A program made the translations under genes and the position numbers. Of a DNA stretch of 64,000 nt, positions 26,706-36,354 are shown piece by piece (positions within the stretch are counted from its first letter, which is position 1; every line of letters starts with the position of its first letter). The DNA is from Chitinivorax sp. B (GTDB taxonomy: Bacteria; Pseudomonadota; Gammaproteobacteria; Burkholderiales; SCOH01), in contig NZ_SCOH01000004.1 in assembly GCF_005503445.1 (NCBI RefSeq), forward strand, positions 147,517-211,516, read 5' to 3'. The notes under the pieces were generated by a model. The model had not been told where the DNA came from. It searched no databases and saw only the letters and a program-made list of their open reading frames with translations.

Positions 26706-27476
26706 ATGTACCGTTTCCCACCCAAACAGACGTTGACAGCCAATGGTGAAGTCATCGAATACGTAGTAGCTGGCACAGGAGTCGCCACCGTGGTGTTAGT
26801 CAACGGCGCAGGTGGGCCAATTGAGGGTTGGCACAAGGTGTTTGGGGACATCGCCGGATTTGCCAGGATATTCGCCTATAACCGGCCCGGTATTGGCGGC
26901 AGTGCAAAACCGCAGCTTCCGCAAACCGGCCTGCAAATGGTCGACACGTTACGAGCGACTCTGCAGGCGGCACGTCTGCCTCCGCCATACCTTCTGGTGG
27001 GTCATTCGCTAGGCGGGTTGATCGTGAATCTTTTTGCCCGATTACACCCGGAAGAGATCGCCGCTGTAGTACTGATCGAAGCCACAGCACCCGATGACGT
27101 TGCCGACCTTGCCCTGCACGAGCATGCGATTCAGCGATGGGTCCGTACGCTGCTAAACAGAATTGCGCCTATTGACCCTCATGCGGAAACCCAGCAGGTA
27201 CAAACGACCGTATCAGCCTTGGCACACGCACCATCCTTTCCTGCCATCCCGCTGATTGTGCTAACCGGTGGTAAACCTGCCATGGCTTGGGCGACCACCA
27301 ATGATGCACTCGCAGCCCGAACGAAACATCAGCAGTCCTTGGTCAAACTATCACCACAAGGCAAACAGTGGATGGCCATGCGGAGTGGTCACTTCCCCCA
27401 GTTCACCGAAGCGGGGCTGGTGGTTGCCGCCATCAGGGATGCAACTTTAGCTGCGTCCGCATCGGACATGGATTGA
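26706..27476 (+). CDS. alpha/beta-hydrolase
   Basis: 256 residues. VVLVNGAGGPIEGW is the oxyanion region, NRPGIGGSAKP follows, and GHSLGG near residue 99 is the nucleophile elbow; the His is in RSGHFPQF near 222. No signal peptide, so cytosolic. Substrate cannot be inferred. Confidence 0.88.
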   Translation: MYRFPPKQTLTANGEVIEYVVAGTGVATVVLVNGAGGPIEGWHKVFGDIAGFARIFAYNRPGIGGSAKPQLPQTGLQMVDTLRATLQAARLPPPYLLVGHSLGGLIVNLFARLHPEEIAAVVLIEATAPDDVADLALHEHAIQRWVRTLLNRIAPIDPHAETQQVQTTVSALAHAPSFPAIPLIVLTGGKPAMAWATTNDALAARTKHQQSLVKLSPQGKQWMAMRSGHFPQFTEAGLVVAAIRDATLAASASDMD

Positions 27477-28163
27477 AGTACTGGTGATCACACGTGATAA
27501 TCACCCACTCCACCTGTGCAATGACAACCTAAGCGGGCTCCCATATCCTGAACACCCATGAGGCGCCCAACCTGCATGATTGTATTCAGGCGCTGGAACA
27601 GCACTGCGAGGCGACGTTTGACAAACCGCCTGGTCACGCGCCACCGCGATCACCCAATCGAACAAGACCCAATATGCACCGCTTGCCTATTCCCTGCTTG
27701 TCAGGCCGTTCCGATATGGAAAACACTGACACTCTCTGCGAGATGGTTGTGCAATTTCACATGTAAATGGATTTTTATGTGTTGGCGTAATGATTAAATC
27801 AATGTTCTGGTGTCAGTTTCCTATTACGACCATGTACAAATAATCTATCGAACCTGATGAAATATTACATTCAAATATTCACAATAAATTATATTTAATT
27901 TATTCAGGTTGACTCATCATTCATTAATCGCCATGATTGACATCAAAAAAACAAAATCGTGACCGATTGATACCCATATTGTTACAGTGCATTCAATACA
28001 ATATTTACTACGGCATTCCAGTCAATGCTTTTGAGTTTGCAGCACAGGACAGATAGGCTACCCCATGCCACCTCCTTGCAGTACTTGATCGCTGGCTGAC
28101 ATGGAAATATAAGACCGGCTGCCGCATTTTTATCACCCAAACAAGATATTCAGGACTAAATTG
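27477..28163. other. 687-base intergenic region
   Basis: GC falls sharply after 27760. Near 27560-27660 one frame reads like coding sequence (APNLHDCIQALEQHCEATFD) but has no start site and soon breaks, so it may be a decayed gene end. Nothing else recognised. Confidence 0.5.
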
Positions 28164-28379
28164 ATGACAACATTAGAAAAAATCAAAGGACCAGCCTCAT
28201 ACTTTCCTTCCATAGAAAAGAAGTATGGAAAGCCGATAGACCACTGGCTTGGCCTGATAAATCAATTTAAAGACATAAAACACATGGAAATGGTGAATTG
28301 GTTGAAAACCGAACATAACATGGGTCATGGTCACGCCAACGCCATCGTTGCACATTATTTCGCCACTGCGAAAAAATAA
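28164..28379 (+). CDS. DUF4287 small protein
   Basis: 71 residues. SYFPSIEKKYGKPIDHWL and VNWLKTEHNMGHGHANAIVAHYF match DUF4287, a small family of unknown role often found near DUF5655 or as a fused domain. ATG 28164 is used rather than the adjacent TTG. Upstream of a run of small accessory enzymes. Confidence 0.88.
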   Translation: MTTLEKIKGPASYFPSIEKKYGKPIDHWLGLINQFKDIKHMEMVNWLKTEHNMGHGHANAIVAHYFATAKK

Positions 28380-28446
28380 CGGCGAAGCAACAGCAATTGA
28401 TTCGGCCTATTTGTGAGGCCCGTATCTCGACAATCAAGGAGACAGC

Positions 28447-29097
28447 ATGTCCCGGCTTCGTGTTGAGAGTTTCACCGTTTCACTCGATGGCTACGGTGCA
28501 GGGCCAGATCAAAGTATCGATAACCCGCTGGGTATAGGAGGAACTGCCCTCCACCAATGGGCCTTCACGACTCAGACATTTCAGCAGCGCGTGCTCGGCA
28601 GTGAAGGTGGAACAACTGGTATCGACAATGATTTCGCCATCCGCGGGTTTCACAATATTGGTGCCTGGATACTAGGTCGCAATATGTTCGGCCCCATCCG
28701 CGGGCCATGGCTGGACGATGACTGGCGTGGCTGGTGGGGCGACAATCCACCGTATCATGTGCCAGTCTTTGTGTTGACACACTATCCACGCGCGCCCATT
28801 ACCATGGATGGCGGTACCATATTCTATTTTGTGACCGATGGTATCCATGCCGCACTGGAGCAAGCCAAACAGGCTGCAAACGGCTTGGATGTACGCCTTG
28901 GCGGCGGTATCGCTACCATTCAGCAGTATCTGCGTGCACGCTTGGTTGACGAAATGCACCTCGCCATTGCACCTGTACTGCTTGGCCGTGGGGAAAACCT
29001 ATTTGGCGACATTGACATACCATCGCTTGGGTATCGGTGTATTGAACACGTTGCCACACCACATACCACGCATATCCTCATTGGTAGAGCCCTGTAG
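28447..29097 (+). CDS. dihydrofolate reductase-fold protein (RibD C-terminal family)
   Basis: 216 residues. SFTVSLDGYGAGPDQS at the start, GAWILGRNMFGP, PVFVLTHYPR, and the NADPH-binding LGGGIATIQQYLRARLVDEMHL are typical of the RibD_C reductases encoded outside riboflavin operons. Substrate unknown. AAGGAG lies about six bases before the ATG. Confidence 0.9.
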   Translation: MSRLRVESFTVSLDGYGAGPDQSIDNPLGIGGTALHQWAFTTQTFQQRVLGSEGGTTGIDNDFAIRGFHNIGAWILGRNMFGPIRGPWLDDDWRGWWGDNPPYHVPVFVLTHYPRAPITMDGGTIFYFVTDGIHAALEQAKQAANGLDVRLGGGIATIQQYLRARLVDEMHLAIAPVLLGRGENLFGDIDIPSLGYRCIEHVATPHTTHILIGRAL

Positions 29098-29204
29098 CAA
29101 TCTGTCACCCAGCGGGCTGTTTCATCAAATCTGTTGAATCGCTGGTTCATCATCAAGCCAGTAGCACAGTCAGCGACTATGACACATGAAAAGGAGAAGA
29201 AATC

Positions 29205-29651
29205 ATGGCTTCAACCACCATTCGGCTTCATCGTGTACTTCGCGCCCCGCCAGAGCGCGTCTATCGTGCCTTCCTTGATGCCGAAGCAATGGTCAAATGG
29301 CTGCCACCCAACGGCTTTACTGGCAAGATCCATCATCTGGATGCCAAAGTAGGCGGCACTTACAAGATGTCATTTACCAACTTCACTACTGGTCAATGTC
29401 ACTCTTTCGGCGGCACTTATCTTGAATTGGTTCCTGGTGAACTCATCCGCTATTCCGATCAATTCGACGACCCTAATTTACCCGGCCAGATGCACGCGAT
29501 GATTTCCTTGAAAAAGGTGTCTTGCGGCACCGAACTGAGCATCGTGCAGGAAGGGGTTCCCGACATCATCCCGGCGGAATCGTGTTACGTTGGCTGGCAG
29601 GAATCGCTCACACTGCTTGCCAAGCTGGTCGAGGCTGAAATTCACGAGTAA
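29205..29651 (+). CDS. SRPBCC/AHSA1-family protein
   Basis: 148 residues of the START-like lipid/ligand pocket fold: LHRVLRAPPERVYRAFLDAEAMVKWLPPNGF at the start and LELVPGELIRYSDQF in the middle are AHSA1 signatures. Role unknown. Preceded by AAGGAGAAG. Likely in one accessory block with the RibD-like gene. Confidence 0.9.
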   Translation: MASTTIRLHRVLRAPPERVYRAFLDAEAMVKWLPPNGFTGKIHHLDAKVGGTYKMSFTNFTTGQCHSFGGTYLELVPGELIRYSDQFDDPNLPGQMHAMISLKKVSCGTELSIVQEGVPDIIPAESCYVGWQESLTLLAKLVEAEIHE

Positions 29652-29787
29652 AAGTTAGACCTAGGCACTGTTGGCCTCAGCGACAACCCAGTGAATAGAC
29701 AAGGCCAGGCAGACATGACCACGACCCATTGCCCTGTTTGCCCTGACATCGCCTCAACAGTACCTAGCGCAACCAATCAATATGCAT

Positions 29788-29904
29788 TAAGAGCCGCTAA
29801 CAAAAACCAGCGAAGTGGTTCTGGTTAGGCGTGCAAATGAAGGCAGTACGAGAGTACGACAAGTTTGCACAACAACCACAGAAGGGTTTTGTTAGCGGCT
29901 CTAA
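29788..29904. repeat. 111-bp MITE with perfect ends and TAA target duplication
   Basis: Element 29791-29901 begins GAGCCGCTAACAAAA and ends with the exact complement. TAA occurs directly on both sides (29788-29790, 29902-29904), a 3-bp target duplication as made by some IS5-family transposases. An inner inverted repeat GTGCAAA/TTTGCAC surrounds CAGTACGAGAGTACG. Best-preserved member of a family also present at 19381 and, in shorter form, at 10933. It inserts 27 bases upstream of the next start. Confidence 0.85.
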
Positions 29905-29930
29905 GCAACCACCAACCCGGGGAGTCCACG

Positions 29931-30647
29931 ATGAAGCTGACTGTCAGTCGACGCAACGTGCAGATAGCAGGTATCTCACTGTTAGTCTCCGCTTTACCCG
30001 CTCACGCCTATGACATCCCGCCCCCGCCACCGGCAATGTATCAGGGTCTGATCCTGCCGCTGTTCCCGAACGGTAATACTATTCCGTTTTCAGGGCAGTC
30101 AGGCTCAAGCGAAAGGCGCAGTAAGAGTAGTGTTGACAACATCACCCGCGCCAATGGCAAAACACAGGCGGAAGCCAATGCACGTGAGTTGGCCATGGCG
30201 TTACCCGTTTCGCAGCGTGAGCAGATGAAACAAGTCTACCTTCAAGCCTTCGACAGCTATCGACAACTTGAACGAAAGCTGGGGCTACCCGCCAACGATG
30301 TTGCCGGTGCGACTGCAGCCTTCATCGCGGGTAACTACATGGCATTTCGCAATGTGGAAGTACCCGACGCGAGTTTTCACCAAATGGTCACGCAGTTGCG
30401 TGGCGCACTCACGCAAAGCCAGGGTTATATCAACCTGTCCGCTACAAACAAGCGCCAACTCTACGAGCAATCTGCCATGGTGGGCACGTTCATGGCCGTG
30501 GCACGCTTGTCGTTACAGCAAAAACCCAATCCGACCTTGGAACAGAACTTTCGCGAAACTGCGCGAACCAATCTTGAAGCTGCATTGAAAGTGCCAGCAG
30601 AACATGTCCGCATTGATGAGAAAGGACTACATCTGGGTCAAAATTGA
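29931..30647 (+). CDS. exported protein of unknown function (DUF6683-like)
   Basis: 238 residues. A Tat- or Sec-type signal (SRRNVQIAGISLLVSALPAHA) ends near residue 28, then a Pro-rich stretch YDIPPPPPAMYQGL. The helical C-terminal part with QREQMKQVYLQAFDSYRQLERKLGLPANDVAGATAAFIAGNYMA recalls DUF6683; I am not certain. ATG 29931 has GGGGAG upstream. A MITE lies directly before it, possibly displacing its native promoter. Confidence 0.75.
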   Translation: MKLTVSRRNVQIAGISLLVSALPAHAYDIPPPPPAMYQGLILPLFPNGNTIPFSGQSGSSERRSKSSVDNITRANGKTQAEANARELAMALPVSQREQMKQVYLQAFDSYRQLERKLGLPANDVAGATAAFIAGNYMAFRNVEVPDASFHQMVTQLRGALTQSQGYINLSATNKRQLYEQSAMVGTFMAVARLSLQQKPNPTLEQNFRETARTNLEAALKVPAEHVRIDEKGLHLGQN

Positions 30648-30755
30648 CGGTAAAGGTGACACCTATCACTTTTTTAAATCCGGATTTGGCCGGGATACCG
30701 TTATTCGCCCGCATTCCCAGCTGACAAGCTTTGTAACCCGTCATGGTACATCGGC

Positions 30756-32090
30756 TCAGTACGCATAGTCGCCAACGACTTGTCTGACTTTGTGAAGGGC
30801 CATCCGCAACACCTCCTGCGGTACGGAGCCCAGCGCCAAGCGAATCGCATGGGGAACGTGGTCAGATATGGCAAATGGCTCTGCCGTGGAAACAGCAACA
30901 TTTGCGCGAAGCAGTGCTGCAACAACCTGATCCGCACGTACCTCGTCAGGTAGTGGAAGCCACAGAAAATAAGATGATGGATGGCCAACATACTGCAACC
31001 CGTTGAGGACATCTCTGGCCATGGATTGCCTGGTGGCGGCATCCCGGCGTTTCTCTGACTCAAGCCTGGTTACCGTACCATCATCCAGCCAGCCACAGAC
31101 GATCGAAGTCATCAGAGTTGGGGTGTTCCAAGTGGTTACCCGGATTGTTCGTTCAACAAGCGGCACCCATTGCACTGGTACCGCAACAAACCCTACACGC
31201 AACCCAGTCGCCACGCTTTTGGAAAAACCAGACACGTACACGGTTAGCTCTGGCGCCAACGCAGTCAGTGGCGGCGGCGGATTGTCTGCAAGAAATGCAT
31301 ACGCTGCGTCCTCGATGATCAGCAGCTCGTTTCGTCGGGCAATTGCAACCAGCCGCTCACGCTGCGACATGCTCATCACCCATCCAATTGGATTGTGCAA
31401 CGTAGGCATGGTGTAGATCGCCCGCACTCGCCGACGACGGCACAATTTTCCCAGCGCATCCAGATCAGGCCCTTGATCTGTGATCGGGATAGCGGCCAGC
31501 TCAAGTCGCTGAGCCTCGGCCAGCACCTTGAAACCTGAATAGGTCAGCGCATCCGCCGCCACGACATCGCCAGGCCTCAACAGCGACATCACGCTTGCAG
31601 CCAACCCATGCTGAGCACCACTCACGATTAGCACCTGTTCTGCTTCAAAGGATATCCCCTTGCCACCAAGGTAACGTGCAATAGCGGCACGCTCATGCAG
31701 ACGCCCAGCGTGAGGCTGATAACGCAGCAGCACCTCCAGATCACCAGTAGCGGCAAGCTGACGCAGTGCAATCCTCAGCAACTCTGTCTGTTCCGGCAGT
31801 GCAGGATAATTGAAGTTAAGGTCCACCACGCCCGCCGCCGTTGCTTGCTGATCAATACCATGGCCAGGCGGGATCGCCGTCTCCCGGACAAATGTTCCCC
31901 TACCAATTTCTCCACTGATCAACCCCATCGATTCCAGCTCTGCATAAACCCTTGATGCAGTCACCAAGGCAATGCCTTCCTTGGTGGCAAGCTGTCGGTG
32001 CGTAGGCAGGCGAGTGCCCGGAGCTAGAACACCTGTACGGATATCGGCAGCCAATCTATCAACCAGTTGTTTATATCGGGCGCGCGCCAT
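30756..32090 (-). CDS. MocR-type transcription regulator (GntR HTH plus aminotransferase domain)
   Basis: 444 residues. The N-terminus is a GntR winged helix (YKQLVDRLAADIRTGVLAPGTRLPTHRQLA, VTASRVYAELESMGLI), followed by a type I aminotransferase domain with the PLP lysine in VYVSGFSKSVATGLRVG. MocR regulators usually control an adjacent divergent gene; here that is the DJ-1/PfpI gene, with about 90 bases between the starts. ATG 32090 begins right before the HTH; a longer frame to 32135 lacks a site. Confidence 0.93.
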   Translation of the reverse strand: MARARYKQLVDRLAADIRTGVLAPGTRLPTHRQLATKEGIALVTASRVYAELESMGLISGEIGRGTFVRETAIPPGHGIDQQATAAGVVDLNFNYPALPEQTELLRIALRQLAATGDLEVLLRYQPHAGRLHERAAIARYLGGKGISFEAEQVLIVSGAQHGLAASVMSLLRPGDVVAADALTYSGFKVLAEAQRLELAAIPITDQGPDLDALGKLCRRRRVRAIYTMPTLHNPIGWVMSMSQRERLVAIARRNELLIIEDAAYAFLADNPPPPLTALAPELTVYVSGFSKSVATGLRVGFVAVPVQWVPLVERTIRVTTWNTPTLMTSIVCGWLDDGTVTRLESEKRRDAATRQSMARDVLNGLQYVGHPSSYFLWLPLPDEVRADQVVAALLRANVAVSTAEPFAISDHVPHAIRLALGSVPQEVLRMALHKVRQVVGDYAY

Positions 32091-32181
32091 ACAGCAATGT
32101 ATCCATGACAATAATTTGATTGTACTGATTTTCAACCATAGGATGTGTCATCGCAACCGCAATTGAATATGGAGGTAGCCC

Positions 32182-32799
32182 ATGCACATCACAATCCTGA
32201 CCTTTGATGGTTTCAATGAACTCGACTCGCTCATCGCGTTCAGCATCCTGAACCGCATCAAACAGCCAGACTGGCACGTATCGATCGCCAGCCCCACCGC
32301 CCATGTCCAGTCAATGAATGGGGTAGTACTGGAACGCCAGGTTTCTCTAAGCGACGCATGTTCCGCAGACGCTGTCATCATCGGCAGCGGAATGAAAACG
32401 CGCGATGTCGTAGCAGATGCCGCATTGATGGCACAACTGCGGCTTGATCCGTCACGCCAATTGCTTGCTGCACAATGTTCCGGCACATTGGTGTTAGCTA
32501 AACTGGGCCTACTGGAGGGTGTGCCAGCCTGTACCGATCTGACGACGAAGCCTTGGGTGCAGGAAGCCGGCATTGACGTACTCAACCAGCCATTCTTCGC
32601 CAAGGGTAATGTCGCGACTGCTGGTGGCTGCTTGGCGTCGATCTATCTCGCCACCTGGATGATTGCTCGCCTGGCAGGCATGGAGACCGCACAAAGTGCT
32701 CTGCATTACGTCGCCCCTGTTGGTGAAAAAGAAGCCTATGTCGCGCGTGCCATGCAACATGTCTTGCCTTTTCTGCCTGCTGCAGCCGTCACTAACTAA
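32182..32799 (+). CDS. DJ-1/PfpI family protein
   Basis: 205 residues. TILTFDGFNELDS at the start and the nucleophile Cys in LLAAQCSGTLVLAKLGLL near residue 100 mark the DJ-1/PfpI fold (class I glutamine amidotransferase-like). Likely a stress-related or isonitrile-hydratase-like enzyme; reaction unknown. Divergent from the MocR gene, which probably regulates it. GGAGG about eight bases before the ATG. Confidence 0.9.
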   Translation: MHITILTFDGFNELDSLIAFSILNRIKQPDWHVSIASPTAHVQSMNGVVLERQVSLSDACSADAVIIGSGMKTRDVVADAALMAQLRLDPSRQLLAAQCSGTLVLAKLGLLEGVPACTDLTTKPWVQEAGIDVLNQPFFAKGNVATAGGCLASIYLATWMIARLAGMETAQSALHYVAPVGEKEAYVARAMQHVLPFLPAAAVTN

Positions 32800-33070
32800 A
32801 AAGAAGCACTGGCTTGGAATCGGTTCAAGATCTGTGATGAGCGACCGCCAGCGGGGTGAAGAACCATTTGGGTCAAACACTGGTATTTCATGACTTAACC
32901 GCCCCGCGTCATATTTCATCGTCCTGCTCTGATCAACATAATGCCAATACCTTCAATATGTCAGACAAAGGTCATACCTGCGACCGCACATTTTTATCGT
33001 ACTTTTCGGCCCCGCTATACACCAAACAACCTATACCGTCTCCCCAATCCATAGCCATTCCGGCCAATAT

Positions 33071-33090
33071 TTAATGAGAATGCTTCGCAG
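33071..33090. promoter_or_regulatory. weak Fur-box-like sequence upstream of ftrA
   Basis: TTAATGAGAATGCTTCGCAG lies 50-70 bases before the ftrA start and shares the AATGAGAATG core seen in many Fur sites. Iron control of ftr operons is established in Bordetella; this particular site is a guess. Confidence 0.25.
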
Positions 33091-33138
33091 TAAAATCCTG
33101 ACAGATTGATATTGTTATGTCTCTGCAAGGAACCACAC

Positions 33139-33681
33139 ATGTCTGGCCTCCGTTTTACGTTCCCACTGCTTGCCGCCGTTTTATTGGTCCCAAACGCCTT
33201 TGCACGCGAATACCCAATCGGGAAACCACAACAGAAGTACGGCCTGGAAGTTGCGGCAGTATATCTACAGCCTGTGAAGATGGAGCCGGATGGCATGATG
33301 CGAAAGGCCGAAGAGTCGGATATCCACCTGGAAGCCGATATCAAGGCATTGGAGAACAACCCGAACGGGTTTCAGGAAGGCAGCTGGGTACCATATTTGA
33401 ACATTAAGTATGAAGTGACCAAGGCCGGCAGCAAAGACAAGATTGCGGGGGATTTCATGCCGATGGTGGCCAGCGATGGCCCGCACTATGGCGACAATGT
33501 GAAGCTGATGGGGCCAGGCAAGTACAAGTTGAAACTAACTGTGTCCGCACCGGATGCCAACCCGCATAGCCATTTTGGGCGCCACACCGACAAGGAAACT
33601 GGTGTGGGGGCATGGTTCAAGCCATTTCAGCTGGAATATGACTTTGCCTATGCCGGCATTGGCAAAAAAGGTGGCTATTAA
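33139..33681 (+). CDS. ftrA: FtrA, periplasmic P19-type iron-binding protein
   Basis: 180 residues after a signal peptide (ends NAFA). YPIGKPQQKYGLEVAAVYLQPVKMEP, the Met-rich GMMRKAEESDIHLEADIKAL and SDGPHYGDNVKL...HSHFGRHTDKETGVGAW are the conserved metal-binding segments of P19/FetP. It binds iron (and Cu) in the periplasm and hands it to FtrC. ATG 33139 begins the signal peptide; upstream codons do not. First gene of ftrABCD. Confidence 0.93.
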   Translation: MSGLRFTFPLLAAVLLVPNAFAREYPIGKPQQKYGLEVAAVYLQPVKMEPDGMMRKAEESDIHLEADIKALENNPNGFQEGSWVPYLNIKYEVTKAGSKDKIAGDFMPMVASDGPHYGDNVKLMGPGKYKLKLTVSAPDANPHSHFGRHTDKETGVGAWFKPFQLEYDFAYAGIGKKGGY

Positions 33682-33699
33682 GCTGACGGACCCGCCAAC

Positions 33700-34032
33700 A
33701 TGACCCACCCCACCATACTGATTGCTTTGTTGAGCATGTTGGCGCTGCCCATAGTCCAGGCCGAGTCCTTGCTGACGTTCAAGCTGATTGCCCGTAATGG
33801 CAAGCTGGAGCCCAGCACGCTGAATGTGCCGGCAGGCCAACGCTTCAAGATCGAAATCGACAACCAGAACACGGGTGCCATCGAGTTCGAGAGCCTGCCG
33901 TTACGGCAGGAAAAAGTGTTGGGGCCTGGGGCGAAGTCATTTGTGGTCATCCACCCACTGAAACCGGGCAGTTATAAGTATTTTGACGATTACCACCAGG
34001 CAACCAGTCAGGGGCAGATCGTCGCCAAGTAA
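33700..34032 (+). CDS. ftrB: FtrB, periplasmic cupredoxin-domain protein
   Basis: 110 residues: signal peptide (to about QAES), then a cupredoxin fold, FKLIARNGKLEPSTLNVPAGQRFKIEIDNQNTGAIEFES and PLKPGSYKYFDDYH. In FtrABCD it is thought to oxidise ferrous iron before uptake. Starts 18 bases after ftrA and ends 20 bases before ftrC. Confidence 0.92.
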   Translation: MTHPTILIALLSMLALPIVQAESLLTFKLIARNGKLEPSTLNVPAGQRFKIEIDNQNTGAIEFESLPLRQEKVLGPGAKSFVVIHPLKPGSYKYFDDYHQATSQGQIVAK

Positions 34033-34052
34033 TACCCATCAAGGACCATCGC

Positions 34053-34856
34053 ATGGGAAATGCACTGTTCATTATCTGGCGTGAATCTGCCGAGGCCATG
34101 CTGGTCGTCGGCATTCTGTATGCTTGGTTGAAACGCCAGCCAGATGCTGCGTATGGCATGCGCTACCTGTGGGGTGGGGTCGCTGCGGGTATCGGTCTGG
34201 CGCTGATCCTGGCTGGCTTGATGCTGGGAATCATGCGATGGCTACCAGACGATGGCCTGGAATACTTCCAGCTCGGCATGATCAGTGTGGCGGCCATACT
34301 GATCGTGCAAATGGTGTGCTGGATGCGGCGTCACGGCCGCACCTTGAAGCGAGATCTGGAACGCAGGCTGCAACGCAATCTGGAATCCGCCAACTGGTGG
34401 GGGCTACTGATTGTCGTGGCACTGGCAGTTGGCCGCGAGAGCGCAGAAACCGTCGTGTTCCTGTATGGCGTGGGGTTGGAGCAGCACAGCCTGCTTTATA
34501 CCCTGCTGATCATGGTGGCGGGAGTCGTCTTGGCAGGTGCCACCTTCTGGTTGCTGCAACGAGGTGGGCGCTGGTTATCATGGCGAGTGTTCTTCACGTT
34601 GTCGGAAATTCTGCTGCTGGTACTGGCAGGTGGCTTGCTGGTGAACGCCGTCGAGAAAATGCTGAATCTGGGTTGGCTGCCACCACTGATCGACCCGGTG
34701 TGGGATAGCTCGGCCCTGCTGGACGATGGCAGCACCACAGGCAGCTTTATCGCGACATTGACAGGTTATCGTGCCCACCCGGCATTGTTGTTGCTGATCG
34801 CGTATGCCACTTATTGGCTAACGATGTGGGGATTGTTACGCCGGACCAATCGTTGA
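34053..34856 (+). CDS. ftrC: FtrC, FTR1-family iron permease
   Basis: 267 residues with seven membrane segments. Two RExxE iron-binding motifs are present as RESAE, at residues 10-14 and near 130 (VGRESAETVVFLYG). Imports iron across the inner membrane using FtrA and FtrB as donors. AAGGA lies upstream of the ATG. Confidence 0.94.
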   Translation: MGNALFIIWRESAEAMLVVGILYAWLKRQPDAAYGMRYLWGGVAAGIGLALILAGLMLGIMRWLPDDGLEYFQLGMISVAAILIVQMVCWMRRHGRTLKRDLERRLQRNLESANWWGLLIVVALAVGRESAETVVFLYGVGLEQHSLLYTLLIMVAGVVLAGATFWLLQRGGRWLSWRVFFTLSEILLLVLAGGLLVNAVEKMLNLGWLPPLIDPVWDSSALLDDGSTTGSFIATLTGYRAHPALLLLIAYATYWLTMWGLLRRTNR

Positions 34857-34946
34857 CCATCATGATGGTTCAACGTGGCATCGCTGTGCCACAAGCCACT
34901 ACAAAGTATCTTTGCCTTACCTTCACTCGGCCAGCCGAGGTGACTG

Positions 34947-36338
34947 ATGTCTGATTGTTCGCATATCCAATCTCCTCCTCCCTCCACCTCCATTGCTGTA
35001 TGGGGCCACTGGATGCGTGACCACGGTAGCGCGATCCGCTGCATTCAATGGGTGGTCGTGGTGGTCTACCTGTTCTTGATCATTGTACCGGTCTGTCTGC
35101 CATTACCCGATGATCAGGCGCGGATTCTCAATAACCTCACACTGTTCGCGCAATTTTTGTTCTGGGGGATTTGGTGGCCATTCGTGCTGGTATCAATGTT
35201 GTTGATAGGCCGCAGTTGGTGTGGGGTGTTCTGCCCTGAAGGCGCGCTGAGCGAATGGGCCAGCCAGCATGGGCGTGGTGGTGCTATACCGCGTTGGGCC
35301 AAATGGAATGGCTGGCCATTTGTAGCCTTTTGTCTCACGACCATTTATGGCCAGCTGGTCAGCGTCTATCAATACCCGAAAGCAGCGCTGCTGGTGCTGG
35401 GCGGATCAACACTGGTCGCTATGGCGATTGGTCTGATGTACGGCAAGGGCAAACGAGTCTGGTGTCGACATTTATGCCCCGTCAGCGGCGTATTCAGGCT
35501 GTTATCGAGATTGTCACCGGTCTATATGGAAGTCGATCGCAGCCAATGGCAGGCTCACGGCAAGCAGCGGGTCATTCCCATCAACTGCGCACCACTGGTG
35601 GATATCCGGCGCATGCAGAGGCCGTCGGATTGCCATCTTTGCGGGCGATGTGCCGGGCACCGCAATGCGGTCGAGCTGGCTTGGCGACATCCCAATGCAG
35701 AAATCACATCCCCGCAAACAGAGTCACACAGTGTCTGGGATCTGATCTTGTTAGTGTATGGTTTGCTGGGTGTGGCGATCGGGGCATTTCAGTGGACAGC
35801 CAGCCCCTGGTTCATCATGGCCAAGCAAACCATGGCAGAGTGGCTGATCGACCATGACATCTTATGGCCGCTGGATGATAATGCGCCGTGGTGGATACTC
35901 ACCCACTATCCAGAGCATAACGACACCTTTACCTGGCTGGATGGCGGCATGATCGTGGTTTACATCCTGACCATGGCAGTCGTCTTGGGTAGCTGGGTCA
36001 TACTGTGGCTGGCGGCAGCGGCCCGCACCCACATTGGCACATGGGGTCATCAGCTGCACCGGATGGCCAATACGTTGATCCCATTGGCTGCCTGTGGCGT
36101 ATTTCTGGGTTTGTCGGCATTGACCGCCAGTCTGTTGAAGACTGAAGGTCTGCCCATGTTATGGCTGAACCCAACACGCGCAACCTTGCTGGTATTGGCT
36201 ACCCTTTGGTCCGCCTGGTTACTGTGGCAGCAAGGCAAAGCGCAGGGGCTACTACGTCGTGGTGCTGCCATACTGCTGCTGATGCCCGCGTGGGCTGGCA
36301 TCATCGGTAGCTGGGTATTGCTGTTCTGGATCTGGTGA
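34947..36338 (+). CDS. ftrD: FtrD, membrane polyferredoxin (NapH/RdxH-like)
   Basis: 463 residues with about nine membrane segments and Cys clusters WCGVFCPEG near 92, WCRHLCPVSG near 172 and CHLCGRCAGH near 228, which would bind Fe-S clusters. In FtrABCD it is proposed to supply or take electrons from the cupredoxin step. Separated from ftrC by 90 bases but in the same order and strand as in Bordetella and Brucella. Confidence 0.92.
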   Translation: MSDCSHIQSPPPSTSIAVWGHWMRDHGSAIRCIQWVVVVVYLFLIIVPVCLPLPDDQARILNNLTLFAQFLFWGIWWPFVLVSMLLIGRSWCGVFCPEGALSEWASQHGRGGAIPRWAKWNGWPFVAFCLTTIYGQLVSVYQYPKAALLVLGGSTLVAMAIGLMYGKGKRVWCRHLCPVSGVFRLLSRLSPVYMEVDRSQWQAHGKQRVIPINCAPLVDIRRMQRPSDCHLCGRCAGHRNAVELAWRHPNAEITSPQTESHSVWDLILLVYGLLGVAIGAFQWTASPWFIMAKQTMAEWLIDHDILWPLDDNAPWWILTHYPEHNDTFTWLDGGMIVVYILTMAVVLGSWVILWLAAAARTHIGTWGHQLHRMANTLIPLAACGVFLGLSALTASLLKTEGLPMLWLNPTRATLLVLATLWSAWLLWQQGKAQGLLRRGAAILLLMPAWAGIIGSWVLLFWIW

Positions 36339-36354
36339 CACGGCTGGCCGATTT

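Noticed and set aside
27558..27797. 79-codon frame downstream of the alpha/beta hydrolase
   Set aside because: No ribosome site or recognisable pattern; Arg/Cys/Trp-rich as expected of non-coding sequence.
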